A stretch of DNA of 28,871 nt from Sphaeroforma arctica JP610. Taxonomy: Eukaryota > Opisthokonta > Ichthyosporea > Ichthyophonida. The DNA is taken from contig NW_014040454.1 in the NCBI RefSeq assembly GCF_001186125.1, positions 117,769-146,639 on the forward strand. The letters run 5' to 3'. Under the pieces are notes generated by a model. The model was not told where the DNA came from, did no database searches, and saw only the letters and a program-made list of their open reading frames with translations. Position 1 is the stretch's first letter, and every line of letters begins with the position of its first letter. A program made the position numbers and the translations under genes. This document shows, piece after piece, positions 12,218-23,601 of the stretch.

Positions 12218-12667
12218 GTCAAATCTACCTATTGAGATGCATCAGTCATTGCTAAGTCATTACACCATTTGCGGACATGATCACACGTTGAACGCCTTCT
12301 ATGCTACTATAGATCTCGGATATGAAGGCAAACTCTTAATTATGCATGTTTGTCACCTCTACACCTTCTATATACACAAATAACAGCGTGTTATCGTCAT
12401 ATTACACCTCCCTCGAACTGTTCTACCCTGTGTCAGTCATATAGCTTGTAACTCGTGAACTAAGCATAATACGGATATGGTGTAGAAACAAGGATTGATG
12501 GCAGCTACATGCTTAAAACGTTCCAAGTGAGAAAATAAAATTCCGCTTGATTCCGCATTTGTTCTGATCTGCCCTGCCCCCAAGAATAAGACCGAATTAG
12601 TACGCGATTCGTCAGTTAAAATAATTAATTATTTACATGCATTACTGATTTTAGTTTAAGTAGCATA
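12218..12667. other. No recognised gene
   Basis: Low coding potential on both strands. It separates the transposase-like relic from the repeat cluster around the assembly gap. Confidence 0.4.
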
Positions 12668-13132
12668 CTGCTTTCTCTCTCACTCTTTCACCACGATAGT
12701 ACACTGCATTCGTTAAATTCTTTGAAAGCCCAGTTATGCAACCAGTAAAATAGATTTTACGTTGATTCTCACCGAGCTTGATCCTAAATTCTGATATTTT
12801 TTACGGTTGATATATGCCCCCCTTCCATTGATGCGTGCTGTTAATACTCTCGAAACCGCAAGAAGGTCCTTGACGAATTGAGGGTGGGGAGATTAGCCGA
12901 CAAATAGTTGTGTGACAACGATCTGTCATCCACAGTTGGTACCGATGTATTCAATGAATCGAAGGCGACACGAATCGACATAGGGTCGCATNNNNNNNNN
13001 NNNNNNNNNNNNNNNNNNNCGGTACCGAGGTATTCAATGGATCGAAGGCGACACGAATCGACATAGGATCGCATCCTGCTTTCTCTCTCACTCTTTCACC
13101 ACGATAGTAAACTGCATTCGTTAAATTCCTTG
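12668..13132. repeat. Direct-repeat cluster around an assembly gap
   Basis: Two nested repeat pairs occur here. A 57-bp repeat (CTGCTTTCTCTCTCACTC...) is at 12668-12724 and 13076-13132. A 54-bp repeat (GGTACCGA...GTCGCAT) is at 12938-12991 and 13021-13074, with three differences. The 54-bp copies sit exactly at the two edges of the run of N at 12992-13019. Either a tandem array collapsed in assembly, or two contig ends or haplotypes were joined with overlapping sequence. Confidence 0.9.
12992..13019. other. Assembly gap (28 N)
   Basis: A run of 28 unknown bases. The true content and size cannot be read. The same 54-bp sequence flanks both sides. Confidence 1.
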
Positions 13133-14856
13133 CAAATGGACATGGCCTCAAATTGTTCGTTCCAAAGCGGTTATAAGTTCTTTTTTTAGTAAGTCGAGGC
13201 CGCTTTCAAGATCATTAATGACAGTGTAACTAGAAATACGGTCTTAAAGGTAAAAAATACGGTTTTACAAGTCATCTGCCCGACCACTTGTAAATAACGA
13301 GCTCTAGGGTTTACAATTTTATATTTGTTGGATATGATCTGCTGAAGCTAGAAACTTTTTCTAGTAGTTACCTTGGCATGAACCTATGTAACTATTACAC
13401 CCGGACTTAGCTTATCGACTAAATGTGAGTGCAGAAACACCTAGTGCGACAGTTGCACGTTTTGAAGAGTCATATTCATCATCATTCATAGTAGATTATT
13501 GTGAATGAAAATATGACAACAACGTTGGCTTTTGCCCAGCATCTGGTTCGCAATATTTAAATTCGGATTGATTGCGCTCAGAGCATACGGGTGTAAAACC
13601 GAACGAAAGTATTAAATGCTGTCGCCTCAGTTAATCAGTGTACGATTATAATATCGGGTCGAACTATTCGAAAATCATCCACAGTGATGATTAAATAAAA
13701 GTAGATACACGTATTAGAATATACACAAAGTTTAAATGATATATCAAACCAGATGACTGGTCAGCATATATACTGTCGTCTTTGATAGCAGTGTTTCACT
13801 ACTGCTGTAACTATGTCAAAAAGACGGATAAATATTCGACGATTGGGGCTAAAATGTGGGTTTCAGAATAGAGCACAAAATACCAAACTACAGCAGCTGT
13901 GATGATTTCAATATCTTGCGAAATGTCACGGAATGCAAACGTTTACAGGGCTATGAGTTCTATATAGTAGCTATTGGAGTTTTATAGTATGTATATCATT
14001 AAGTAGACTCGATGTAGTTTACAGTTTTCACAACTACCAGAAACGTGGATTTTCACTTTATAGGGTCGTCCTGATTCCTAAAGGGGAGAAGGAGCAGAAG
14101 TTGTCATTAATGTATAAAGTGAAATACACTTTAAATACTGAAATACATAACTTCTTAAAATTATAAGTGGACTATTCGGGCTGACTTGCTTCTTCGACAA
14201 TGAAGCCAAAGTATCACCCTACAGCCGATGTGATGGGTTTCTGAAAGAAGTAAATTGTAAAATATTGAGCAGACTTACTATAACAAGGGATTGTGGAGAA
14301 TTCTGTTCTTCGTACTAGTTTAAACATTTAAATTCACGGTTATGGCAAGGGGATTTTTTTTTTGTAATTAGAAAAGTTCAATTGGGCAATTGGGGGTTTC
14401 TGACTAAAGGTATGCCGAGATATGAATGGTATAAACCAAATCAGTCACCGCAAGTCTGAATGAACTAACATACAAGTTACCATTCTCGACTATCAAATAT
14501 TTACATCTTATTTTTCCATTCGTTTTGCATGATAGAATACATGAAATAAATTAAATTAAAAACAGGCATAATAATATAACAATCACGCCCCGGATTACGA
14601 CGTAATTGATTGTACCGAAATCATGTGGTATGGGATTAACAAGTGTCTGCAATCCGAATTGGAGGAAGATTATGTAGTCCTCTGATGACACAGTATGCTA
14701 TACTCTTCACTAGAATTGATTGCTCTTAGAAAGTTATAAACCGATTAACACTAAAAAAATGTCGGAAGTGTATTTATTTTCGCGACATTATGTTTATGCT
14801 TCTACTGGCAAAATGGCTACACGTAGGGTTGTCAAATATACCCTGTTTTTTCATCA
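13133..14856. other. Long stretch with no recognised gene
   Basis: AT-rich and dense in stops on both strands. By eye there are no repeats, RNA genes or motifs. Confidence 0.5.
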
Positions 14857-15093
14857 ATGCGCAACAGTTTTGAGAACTCAGCAAATAGTGGAGATATGAT
14901 AGGACGTGAGTTTCGCCGATTTCATGCCATTAAACACGCGGCTATACAAAATAAATGTAATTGTTCTTGTGAAAAGTCATACAATATAGGATACAAATAT
15001 TGTTCAAAAAGAACACTTGCTTATCATGTCTTGAATTGTTCATGTTTGAGCTATGGGTCTCATAGGAATTTAGCTCAATACACGAAGAACTAG
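14857..15093 (+). pseudogene. Cys/His-rich coding fragment, possibly transposon N-terminus
   Basis: A 78-residue frame with NKCNCSCEKSY, then KYCSKRTLAYHVLNCSCLS. The pattern of clustered Cys followed by S-K-R-T-x-x-x-H resembles the N-terminal motif of CACTA/TNP2-like and Plavaka-like transposases. This is a weak match on one short motif, and no CACTA-type ends were found. The 3' half overlaps a tandem duplication (15006-15196), so part of the frame is itself duplicated. Confidence 0.3.
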
Positions 15094-15196
15094 GTCAACA
15101 ACAAAAAACACTTGCTTGTCATATCATGTCACAATGTTGTTTATGTTTGAGCTATGGCTGTCATATGATTATAGCTTAATACACGAAGAACTACGT
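15006..15196. repeat. Two-copy tandem duplication, ~90-bp unit
   Basis: Copies at 15006-15095 and 15102-15196 share ACACTTGCTT, ATGTTTGAGCTATGG and AATACACGAAGAACTA in order, with a few indels. The first copy is part of the Cys/His-rich frame at 14857-15093. Confidence 0.85.
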
Positions 15197-15329
15197 AGAG
15201 TTCTTCAAAATTGGTGAATATTCCTTCGAATGAAAATGTCTACCATACGGCATTATTAACAGTTGTCACAGTACGGATCCGGCCAGGCTAAACAAGCCGA
15301 TACATCAAGAAGGTAGCGTATGGTAAGGG

Positions 15330-15770
15330 ATGGATCGTCCATCCGATTCTAATGAATCTATCATCTCATTACTCTTGAATTTTTTAGCTAGGAACCCTGG
15401 CCCAGATGGTCACCACATATATCGTAAAGATGAATGCTTTCAAAAGATTTCGTATCTTCATCCTCGCACTGATATCGATTGGGATTCCGTTGATGAGGAG
15501 GGATCCTCGACAAGATCTACTGTGGTAAACTGTATGCTAACAACAGTTCAGAGAGCTGAGCTCAGAGGGAAGGGCTAAAAGGATGGTAAAAAACAAACCC
15601 TCTTATATGATGAACAACGACAAATTCTTCCCATAGAGTGGAAATCAGCACCTCCAAAACAGCTGTCTGCAGGGCGTGCAGCAGAGTTGATGATACTCCA
15701 GATATCAAATTTGAAGATATCGAGATTGCATTTGATACACCCGGCTATGTGCAGAAGCAATAACCTACGT
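15330..15770 (+). pseudogene. Unclassified coding relic
   Basis: An 82-residue frame at 15330-15578 (ARNPGPDGHHIYRKDECF, then TDIDWDSVDEEG) is followed by coding-like blocks in other frames up to about 15770 (LYDEQRQILPIEWKSAPPKQ; DIKFEDIEIAFDTPGYVQKQ). Composition is protein-like and acidic. The breaks make an intact gene unlikely unless short introns are present. No family is recognised. It lies on the same strand as the relics at 14.9 and 17.2-20 kb and could be part of the same old element. Confidence 0.3.
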
Positions 15771-15914
15771 AGGGATAATAATATTTTTTTCAATTTCCAA
15801 AGTTGTGACTCAAATACTTATGTATGTCCTATGAATCCGTTCTTATGTGTACTCAGTAGTCTAGTAGTATATAAAATCAAAGATTTCAAGGACATAACAG
15901 TTTTAAAGAGTTGC

Positions 15915-16078
15915 AACGAATGGTTATCTCGAATAACACAACAGATATAGACGACAAGGTCAACCCAGACATCATGAAACGGGAAAAAAGAAAAATAACG
16001 AATGGTTATCTCGAATAGCACAACAGATATAGACGACAAGGTCAACCCAGATATCATGAAATGAGGAATAAAGAAGAA
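15915..16078. repeat. Two-copy tandem duplication, 82-bp unit
   Basis: Copies at 15915-15996 and 15997-16078 are nearly identical over their first ~70 bases (AACGAATGGTTATCTCGAAT..., ...GACGACAAGGTCAACCCAGA). They diverge in the A-rich tails. This is among the youngest two-copy duplications in the window. Confidence 0.95.
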
Positions 16079-17176
16079 AAAAATGTAAGAATGAGGTATT
16101 TGTATCGGAAGGTGAGGTGTGGGTATTGTTACACACAGTTCCCGAAGGTGTCCGTGTAGACACGTTCAAAAACGTGGTTGCTCTATAGACCCAAGTCCAA
16201 AATATAGGTAAATAAACCAAATAACAAAAGGCACGAATAAGCGGATGATCAAAGGCAGGTAGATAGTACACAAACGAACTTATGCCACTACTAGATGACA
16301 CAGACGCCAAAGCACCAGAATTTTCGCAGATTTGTTGATGTAGATTTGTTGTACGCTTTGTGAACTCAGTCCATGGTAGAAAGTAAACTAAGATACATCA
16401 TAAACGTGAAAGTTAAAGAGTTATTAGTAAGCAGTTCAGAGTTGGTTCGAGATTCTGCCATATTTATTATCAACTAGTTCTTGAATTGAGAAATACATTC
16501 CCAAAGTATCATATGGGCTGAATGCTATTGGTCCAAAAACCATCATCACATCCTCTGTCGAGTATAGTTCAAAATAGAGAAATATATTCGACAGTAAATC
16601 GACGGATGGTCAGAATCGGGTGAAAGTCCACAGTGTCCAAATCTTAATTTGTTTATTTTTATGTATATGTGAGGAGAGAAATACTCGACACATTTTATTT
16701 GAAAATGATACTTCACATATACATTTTTTACAATTGTCGATAAACCGCCGTAGTTGGGGATCCCGCGGTTGGGACCTTCCGAGTATTCATTTACTACATC
16801 AGCTCATGTTTTTCAATTTAGCCCTCTACCTGGGTCTCGCAGATAGCATATGTGTCGAATACAGGAATTGTGACGACCTAGTGCGGTCAGTATATCCGAA
16901 TATGCTGTAGTACTTCAGGCTGGTGTTACTGGTTTATGAGCACAGGAGAAAGGTTGAACAGGCGGGCAACAGTGGAGCAGGAAACCAGAATTAAAATGAG
17001 CTGCAAAACCAGATAATTGCATTAGGGGGGGACACAAGTCAACAAGACACAGGTGCTAAAATCGTTCAACATCGTCAGCAGAGCAAGTGCTGCAGGAAAA
17101 AGCTGACACAAAATATATTGAGGTTGCGGTTGCTAGCACGGCCGTACCAACCGGCAGTACAGCAGCAATAAAATAA
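16079..17176. other. No recognised gene
   Basis: One frame at 16620-16910 (+, 96 residues) is long for this stretch but has no recognisable motif and no splice-linked neighbour. The rest is non-coding in appearance. Confidence 0.35.
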
Positions 17177-17579
17177 AATAAATGGCAACTCCAACAGCAA
17201 TACAAACTCAGAAAATTGCAACACAGACATAACAACGGTACACATCAGCACAGTTCCGATTGAGGAAAGGTGCGTTTACTCTATGCCAACTATGGGAACA
17301 AGCCAGCCGATGTGGAGAGGGGTAGTGGTAAATTCCTGGATAGCGATGGATATCATCATAAATCGCGGCAATAACGCACAGATAGTTAAAGATAGAAAAC
17401 GTTCATGGTATAGGACGATCAGCAAATATCTTCCACGTGTCGAGCTGATTAATCACTCTCACAAATTCAATTTACACTCTGCGTCAGATTCGAAGCACAT
17501 ATTGTATAATACTATATATTTCATATCAGGATTTTACCTGTGTTGTTTTGATATATCTTCTAGATACACTTCATGCTAA
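17177..17579 (+). pseudogene. Asn/Ser-rich open frame, unknown
   Basis: The frame is open for about 134 codons and has an internal Met at 17283. The first part is Asn/Ser/Thr-rich; the middle (GVVVNSWIAMDIIINRGNNA, then RKRSWYRTISKYL) looks protein-like. It lies just upstream of the larger relic on the same strand and may be its N-terminal part. No family is recognised. Confidence 0.3.
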
Positions 17580-17769
17580 GAACACAAGTAAGGTTTAATA
17601 ATTTAATGTTATGAAAGCACACTATTAATGTTTTTGAGTTAATAAATGATTGTGCTACTTGCTCCTGAAAAAGGTTGATGGTAAAAATAGTTTGTACTGA
17701 TGAATCAATTGTTCAAGTTCGTACTGGAAAGCCCAGACTGTGCGGAACGCTATATACGAATTTAGTTGA

Positions 17770-19963
17770 TACAATACAAGATATATTGTACATTTCGTAA
17801 AACCAGCCAGAGCTTACACGGCTTGCAACTTTGGTGGATTTAGTATATTCAACAAACATAAGCTAGATCAACACGTTGTACGTGAACATACTGTCAATAT
17901 ACACTATGAAGAATATGCACTCTCAAAGACAATCATCATTGTATCTATCAAGGTAGACGAATGGAGTTGGCGTTTGTTCATGTCTTGGGTCGTATCACAG
18001 AATTGCGAACAGTACGCAAAAGTGCATTCGGTGCGGGTGATGTTCAATAAAACGCATCGGATATACCAGAGGCTTGTAGAGAGGACATATTCTGGCTATC
18101 AACCCAGAGTAAAAAACCGGTAACATCACCATGACAAAGTGCTCAAAACATGTCAGATCGTTGCATAGCTAACAAAAGTAGTTCAGATGAATCACTTTAA
18201 TCGGCTGTAAAATGTTCAGTACAGTTTTACCACATGAGACCAGTCGCGTACATTACGGATTACGTGGGGTGGGGTGGCACGGCTGAATGTCTATATCCTC
18301 CGAGTATAAGGAGCGAACAGAGGTGGGGGAAGATGGTATAGTAATATATAAGGGCGTAGCAATACAATACATCGTCTATGGACACCAGATTTAGGAAATG
18401 TGGAAATGAGCAAGCAACCAAATACGTATATTCTCTGATTGAAGCTACCATTCCATTTATGCTAAATCAAATAACGACCGTAGTCCTCACGTCTCATACC
18501 GATCTAGGGATCTCTTGTCTTTGCTGATGAATCTACCATACCCTGAATTGAAATCATACGATATTGGAAAGGCTTGCTAGACGCCCACTTTGCTCGTACC
18601 GGGGGTCATGTAGGGAACTTTATGAGGTCATCGAAACTTCATAGAATCAATAAAATCGCGACTTCTAAAAGGCTAACAGCAGCATTAATACGAAAGGGCG
18701 GCATGTTTGACTCAGTAGAACTCATTCCGGGAGATTGGCAATGTCGATTTCAATTGTTCACAGACCCGTACTAGAATACATCAGTAGACGCGTTAAGCTG
18801 ATAGAACCGAGTGATCCTTAGAAGGCGAAGTTAGGTCAACTATTGAAAAGCTTTGCCAGAGTGATGCAGCAATATACTTGCAGACACAGGCCTATTCTGA
18901 TGTTGGTGGCGGTGTGTCAATTTGAAATGGGTTCAGTGATAAACTGTTGGAGGTAGTAAATGAATATAACAGCAGTGATGAAGGTGATAGTATTGTTTGT
19001 GAGAATGATAACGGCAATAGTGAGAAGAATAGCGATAGCAATAAATGAGACGGTGATGATATCGCCGACAAGGTATGTGAAAGTGCTGGCAAAGTAGGTA
19101 ATAGGGCTCAAGTGAATAGGTGAAAGTTCAATGCAAAGAAAGATTCATCTCAACATTAGATACCTTTGACAAGGAATAATTGAAACGTTTCAGAGGTAGT
19201 TGAAGTCGTTAGTGATGTACTGGGCAATATTAGCCTAGACGCACAACATTCTAATCTGCCGAGTTGTCTACTGAAACTTGGAGAGATTATGTGTGATTTA
19301 AAGACTTGAACCTGAAGTAAGACATTAAGAGCAAGATTGTTACTGAGCTAGCTCCACCAGCCAACAAGCTGGATCATAATGACTTGGTGAATATGGTTGT
19401 GTATTCGAGATTGAGGCGAAGCGGGTCTCTCATGTATATGTGATGAGACAGTCGATGCTATGCACTATTCGAGGTCCGTGCAAAGAATGATATTACAATG
19501 GTATAGCAAGCTTAGTCACTGATATGCGGTCGTCCAATGGCTTTATATGATCATATGTTGTGGCGGTGCGCAACAGGAAAAGATATTGGACTCGCTAAAG
19601 AGTTTTGCCTGGTGAAACTCTTCAAGGGATAGGCGAGACGCAGACCTTATGGCTAACACTATATACTGTTCTGTATGAAAATTATGTAGATATTAGACGA
19701 GATGGGGACCGGAAAGCATATAACGACTATGCGGCAGGCCAAGAAAAACGACTTAAGCGGTGACATGATACGGATTAGACAAAAATGATTCCAATAGACA
19801 TGTAGGGAACAAAACGTTGAAGTATAAACAGACAAAGTCCTTTCCAAAGGCCTACTGCAATGATACGTTGACAATGATGGTCAAGTACCCTACAATCAAG
19901 TGGAAAGGAGCTGTACTACTTTTGGAAGCAAAGTATGCTATGAAAGATGTTAGCGCGAATTGA
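17770..19963 (+). pseudogene. Broken, unclassified transposase-like gene with zinc-finger-like segment
   Basis: 17770-18123 is an uninterrupted 117-codon frame. It holds a C2H2-like segment (CNFGGFSIFNKHKLDQHVV then REH) in which the second Cys is missing. Blocks that follow include EDGIVIYKGVAIQYIVYGHQ (~18.32 kb), LIEATIPFMLNQITTVVLTS (~18.44 kb), LDAHFARTGGHVGNFM and VELIPGDWQCRFQLF (18574-18774). An acidic Asn/Ser linker (~18.95 kb) is followed by WRCATGKDIGLAKEFCLVKL (~19.57 kb), RRDGDRKAYNDYAAGQEKR (~19.7 kb) and a block ending near 19963. The LIEA...VVL and D-x-HFA segments resemble the catalytic half of the multicopy transposase-like proteins mentioned for 10.2-12.2 kb. That is from memory and is not secure. 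It is interrupted many times and is an old relic. Confidence 0.45.
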
Positions 19964-20337
19964 GTCTAAACTCACATATGAAAGACTGAGGCATATAGGG
20001 GAGAAGTTATAACACGATCGGTAATAGTTTGTAAGGCTCATATACTATTGACGTGATGTACATTGCTTGTAATATTACATACGCGATGGCCATATAATGA
20101 CAATTAAATGAACTATACTGACACAACCTTCATTTATACGACTTCCACCACTCACCGCTTTACCATACAGGCTAGTTATTAGTTTTAACTTCTTTAAACC
20201 CTAATACTAGACTTATGAAGCATCAGATCTGATTAGTTGTTAGAGTGTATGGTAGTGGACATTAGATAAAATGATAAAATATATCCCTCTTTCTGCCTAC
20301 ACATGTTTTTGCTGGCATTTTAGACTACGTCTTCGTC
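19964..20337. other. No recognised gene
   Basis: Spacer between two oppositely oriented coding relics that point towards each other. No terminal repeats or RNA genes seen. Confidence 0.4.
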
Positions 20338-21970
20338 TTAAAAACGAGATTGCTGTGCGTATGTCACATCACACCATGCCTTTACGGATTCATCTATCGT
20401 TGGTATATCATATTGTATTCCATGAACCATTTGTGTATTATAATTCCTAGTCAAATCGCGTGCCTCTTGCATTAAACTGGGGTGATCACACTCGCACGCC
20501 ATGACCGCTACCCTCGTTTTCTGACCATGTAGAATTGTGCTCACTAAACCCTACCATATGATAACGTGGGTTCCAAAGTATTTTCATAGCCAAATCACAA
20601 TATGCAAACCTTCAAATTTACTTTGTCACCATTTCTAATAGTTTCATGGCCTCCTTTTTCAAACAGATAGCACTACAACCGTGTAATGATGTGAAATTTA
20701 TAGAATTGATACGCGCTTTCTCATATTATCCGTCTTCAAGTCACAGATCCGACGAGCGAAGCAGGATACCGATGATGTCTCTGCCACACCTTCGTGTTCT
20801 GGCCATCTACTAAAGTTTACGATGGTATCAGGTGCAACGGTTTCCTGGTTGACCTACTTTGCTCTCATATGAGAATATTATACACAAATTATATCAGTAC
20901 CAAGTCGAATCATCTTCAGACGTGCTTCATAGTATGGCGTATCATTTTCCTCGTCTGTTTTAGGCGCGTAAGTTATCTCTTGCCCAGCAGGATGTAGTGC
21001 TGTGAACTCAGTATGGGAAAATGTGAACGGGTTATAGCTACGTTTTGTGCCACATTCTCAAAACCCTCAAGGCTGTTCCCAATTCTCACCAATGCCTGGT
21101 TTATTTATTGACGTTGTTCTTGTGGTGTCATCTGACAAACCCATACAACTTCATCTAACAGCTAATGCATGCACGTGCACGCCATAAGTTCCATAGTAGG
21201 GCATGCAAGTGTTGCATATGAACCCACGGCTGTTCGCAAATTCAAACCTCGCTTAGAGGTCACTAATTTCTAAACCTTCTTTCAACACTATTCTAAAACA
21301 CGATGGACATCTCACAACGGTAATCTACTCAAAAATTGTAAATAGTTTTCTGAATTAGAATGGTCATTTTGTCCTTGCGATATATCCCGAGATTCGTATA
21401 GATGATGTACGAGTGCTCCTACTTTCTGGCGTCGAGCCACTGTAAGTATTGGGGCGTACCTTTTGTGCTCGGGCTGGGCTTATGCCTGGGAGAATGTATG
21501 GATAGCAGAATAAGAGGGTTTCCAGTGAGATATACCCCTATAAAGGGGGGAGTGAAGATATTGTCAAAGTGAGTGTATGCGAGGTTGTTGTACGATGGTC
21601 TAGCAAACCTACTGTCAAGCGCCGACTAAGTCTATGCGGTCTGTTTACATGTTCGGCTTCAGCTTCGAACTCTTCGTCCGATTGCGTCCTTTTATCATTA
21701 TTCCGTATTAGATCAGATTGCCCCTGGTGACAGGTGCGTCCAAATCGACTTGCCTTGTTTCGTACAATGTACATGTCATCGTTTGCGACGTAGTTTTATT
21801 GTTCAACATAGAGAACCTGAGCGTAGAGTGTCGCTCGTACATACCGTCATGTGCATTGGTCAGATATCAGGCCAACTCCTATAAGTCCGAATTTACTGCC
21901 TTAGCTATATTTATGGACCATTTTGTTGGTATATCATTCTTTATACTTCTATCATCCTTGATCACGACAC
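20338..21970 (-). pseudogene. Broken, unclassified coding relic with CPxC motif
   Basis: Minus-strand coding-like blocks, in order: VVIKDDRSIKNDIPTKWSIN (~21.95 kb); NAHDGMYERHSTLRFSMLNN (~21.82 kb); an acidic part, RTQSDEEFEAEAEHVNRPHR (~21.67 kb); ILTVARRQKVGALVHHLYES (~21.43 kb); VVRCPSCFRIVLKEGLEISD, with a CPxC that may bind metal (~21.3 kb); IGNSLEGFENVAQNVAITRS (~21.08 kb); TYAPKTDEENDTPYYEARLK (~20.95 kb); LHGCSAICLKKEAMKLLEMV (~20.67 kb); and NTQMVHGIQYDIPTIDESVK at the end (20338-20544). It is a long, decayed gene of unknown family with multiple interruptions. It could be the partner half of one of the other relics or a separate element. Confidence 0.45.
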
Positions 21971-22346
21971 AGACATTGTGAACAAAAAACTATGTATTTC
22001 ACGTTTAACAATCACTAAAAGGCAAAAGTACAAACATAGACTCATGGACCAATCAAATACAAGGGAGTTAAGATCAATATCCATTGGTTCATGAGCAGTT
22101 TATAATGCTCGCGCAGTACTATCGAGACTTCCAACTTTCTCAGAATCAAAATCCGACAGAATATAAATAAAATTGCACAACAGGATAATATACCTCTGCG
22201 GGGATAAAAATAAAACACATTTTCAGTACAGGTTGTGAGTGTTCTATGCATCATCTCTGGTATATGTGTTGGCGTGGACCTAAACTACTATTTTCCACGC
22301 CACAATATTGATCTTAGCGAATCCTAGTTTGAGACGACGCATGATT

Positions 22347-22355
22347 AAAAAAAAA
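22347..22355 (-). terminator. Pol III terminator (T9) of tRNA-Leu
   Basis: Nine A on the plus strand give a T9 run on the minus strand, 13 bases after the tRNA 3' end. This is a standard RNA polymerase III stop signal. Confidence 0.85.
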
Positions 22356-22368
22356 GTACAAAAATTAT

Positions 22369-22452
22369 TGGATGGTGCAGGGTTCGAACCTGCGCATGCA
22401 TACGCATAATTGAGCTTAAGTCAAACTCCTTGGACCACTCGGACAACCATCC
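22369..22452 (-). tRNA. tRNA-Leu (anticodon UAA)
   Basis: An 84-nt class II tRNA without intron, read on the minus strand. The acceptor stem GGATGGT/ACCATCC is fully paired, with discriminator A as expected for Leu. The D-arm is TCC/GGA with a GAGTGGTCCAA loop (box A). The anticodon stem TTTGA/TCAAT has one T-T mismatch at the top (27-43), and the loop CTTAAGC gives anticodon TAA. A long variable arm (ATGC-GTAT-GCAT) and T-arm GCAGG-TTCGAAC-CCTGC (box B) follow. The CCA is not encoded, as in eukaryotes. It reads UUA codons. Confidence 0.97.
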
Positions 22453-22648
22453 TTATATATTCTATAACTTAAAGTTTTGTATTTATAAGCGTATAATTTT
22501 TAGCAATTTTTGTCTGTATTACGTATGATTTTACACATCATGCGTATATGAGTATATCATGGTATTTGATTGCGAGTATTCGGTACATACGTCAGAGTGC
22601 ACATAAATCGACGGAAGAATGCACGCATGAGCTCACAAGTCGACGATC

Positions 22649-23336
22649 ATGTCAACGTTGAATATTACACATAGTCAGCCGTTGATACATTACTTTTACA
22701 CTTTGCAAGTGGTAAGATTTATCACAGCTGCCGATGAGTGTATATTTACTGCAACTCTTCTTAACCACTGGAGTAAAGAATGAAAATTATGGGAGACCAT
22801 TGATGAGGAAAGTGTCAAATGGGTTGCAGATCAGCTGGCCCAGTCCATTAACTTGGACCAAAAGGAATGGCAGAAAGCAAAGGACCTAATTTACAACGGA
22901 TTCGACGAGAGACGACACGTGTACAAAACGAATACTTGTCTTGGTTGGGAATATTTTAGACGGTACGAACTCGACTAAAGTTTATTTATGCAGTCGGCAC
23001 TCCTTCCTACCGTAGCACAGAAGGAGAAAGAGAAGGAGAGGAACAGCTTACAACCCAGTCATTCGCCGATCGAATCCGGCCCACGAGCAACGAGTGAGTG
23101 AGGAATCCGGGGGTGGACTCACGGTTAGACTAGTGAAAGAACCACTTTCGCTCCCTTCCCTGACCCAAGGAACGGGTACCACAAACCCAGCCACTATATA
23201 CAGACTAGTCCAACCAACCCAGCAAATGCACGAGGTGGTACGACGATTGGATGCACCCCTTAGCAGGAACGCACAGGTCATACGGAGATCATTCGCGAGA
23301 CCGCACATTTGGACGAAAACAAGGATTCAGACTTAG
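22649..23336 (+). pseudogene. Two adjacent damaged frames of unknown family
   Basis: The first frame (22649-22978, about 110 codons, about one interruption) has a coherent, acidic-to-neutral C-terminal half (EESVKWVADQLAQSINLDQK, then GFDERRHVYKTNTCLGWEYF). The second begins at ATG 22988, nine bases after the first frame's stop. It is basic and Gln/Arg-rich and runs in two overlapping frames to 23336 (PTVAQKEKEKERNSL; MHEVVRRLDAPLSRNAQVIR). The tight spacing of two small frames is unlike the spliced host genes here and suggests a compact mobile or foreign element. I cannot assign a family. It starts about 200 bases upstream of the tRNA-Leu gene. Confidence 0.35.
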
Positions 23337-23544
23337 AAGTGTACTAGGGGTTTGAGCAGACAGGAAAAACATCGAATCAGAGTCAAGTTAGCAGCGCCAA
23401 CTTCTTGTCGAGTGGAAGTGCAGAAGAACTAACGCCACATCTGTTCGTATTCGAGCCACTGCCCCCTATGGTCACGGGTTAGCCAATATTACCGGGGCTA
23501 CGTCAAAAACTGCAAGCAAGACGAACTAAACAGACATATAAAAT

Positions 23545-23574
23545 GCTCTCTCTCTCTCTCTCTTTCTCTCTCTC
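23545..23574. repeat. CT microsatellite
   Basis: A 30-base CT dinucleotide run with one interruption (CTTTCT). Confidence 0.95.
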
Positions 23575-23601
23575 GAGAATTTAAAATACACCCAGTTGAA
23601 A

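Noticed and set aside
11865-12383. Longest plus-strand frame at this locus (172 residues)
   Set aside because: It is antisense to the Cys-rich, GRKRGRP-containing block of the minus-strand relic, whose neighbouring blocks continue in the same direction. It has no motif of its own.
12841-13151. Minus-strand frames crossing the run of N
   Set aside because: They depend on unknown bases and on repeated sequence, so no protein can be claimed.
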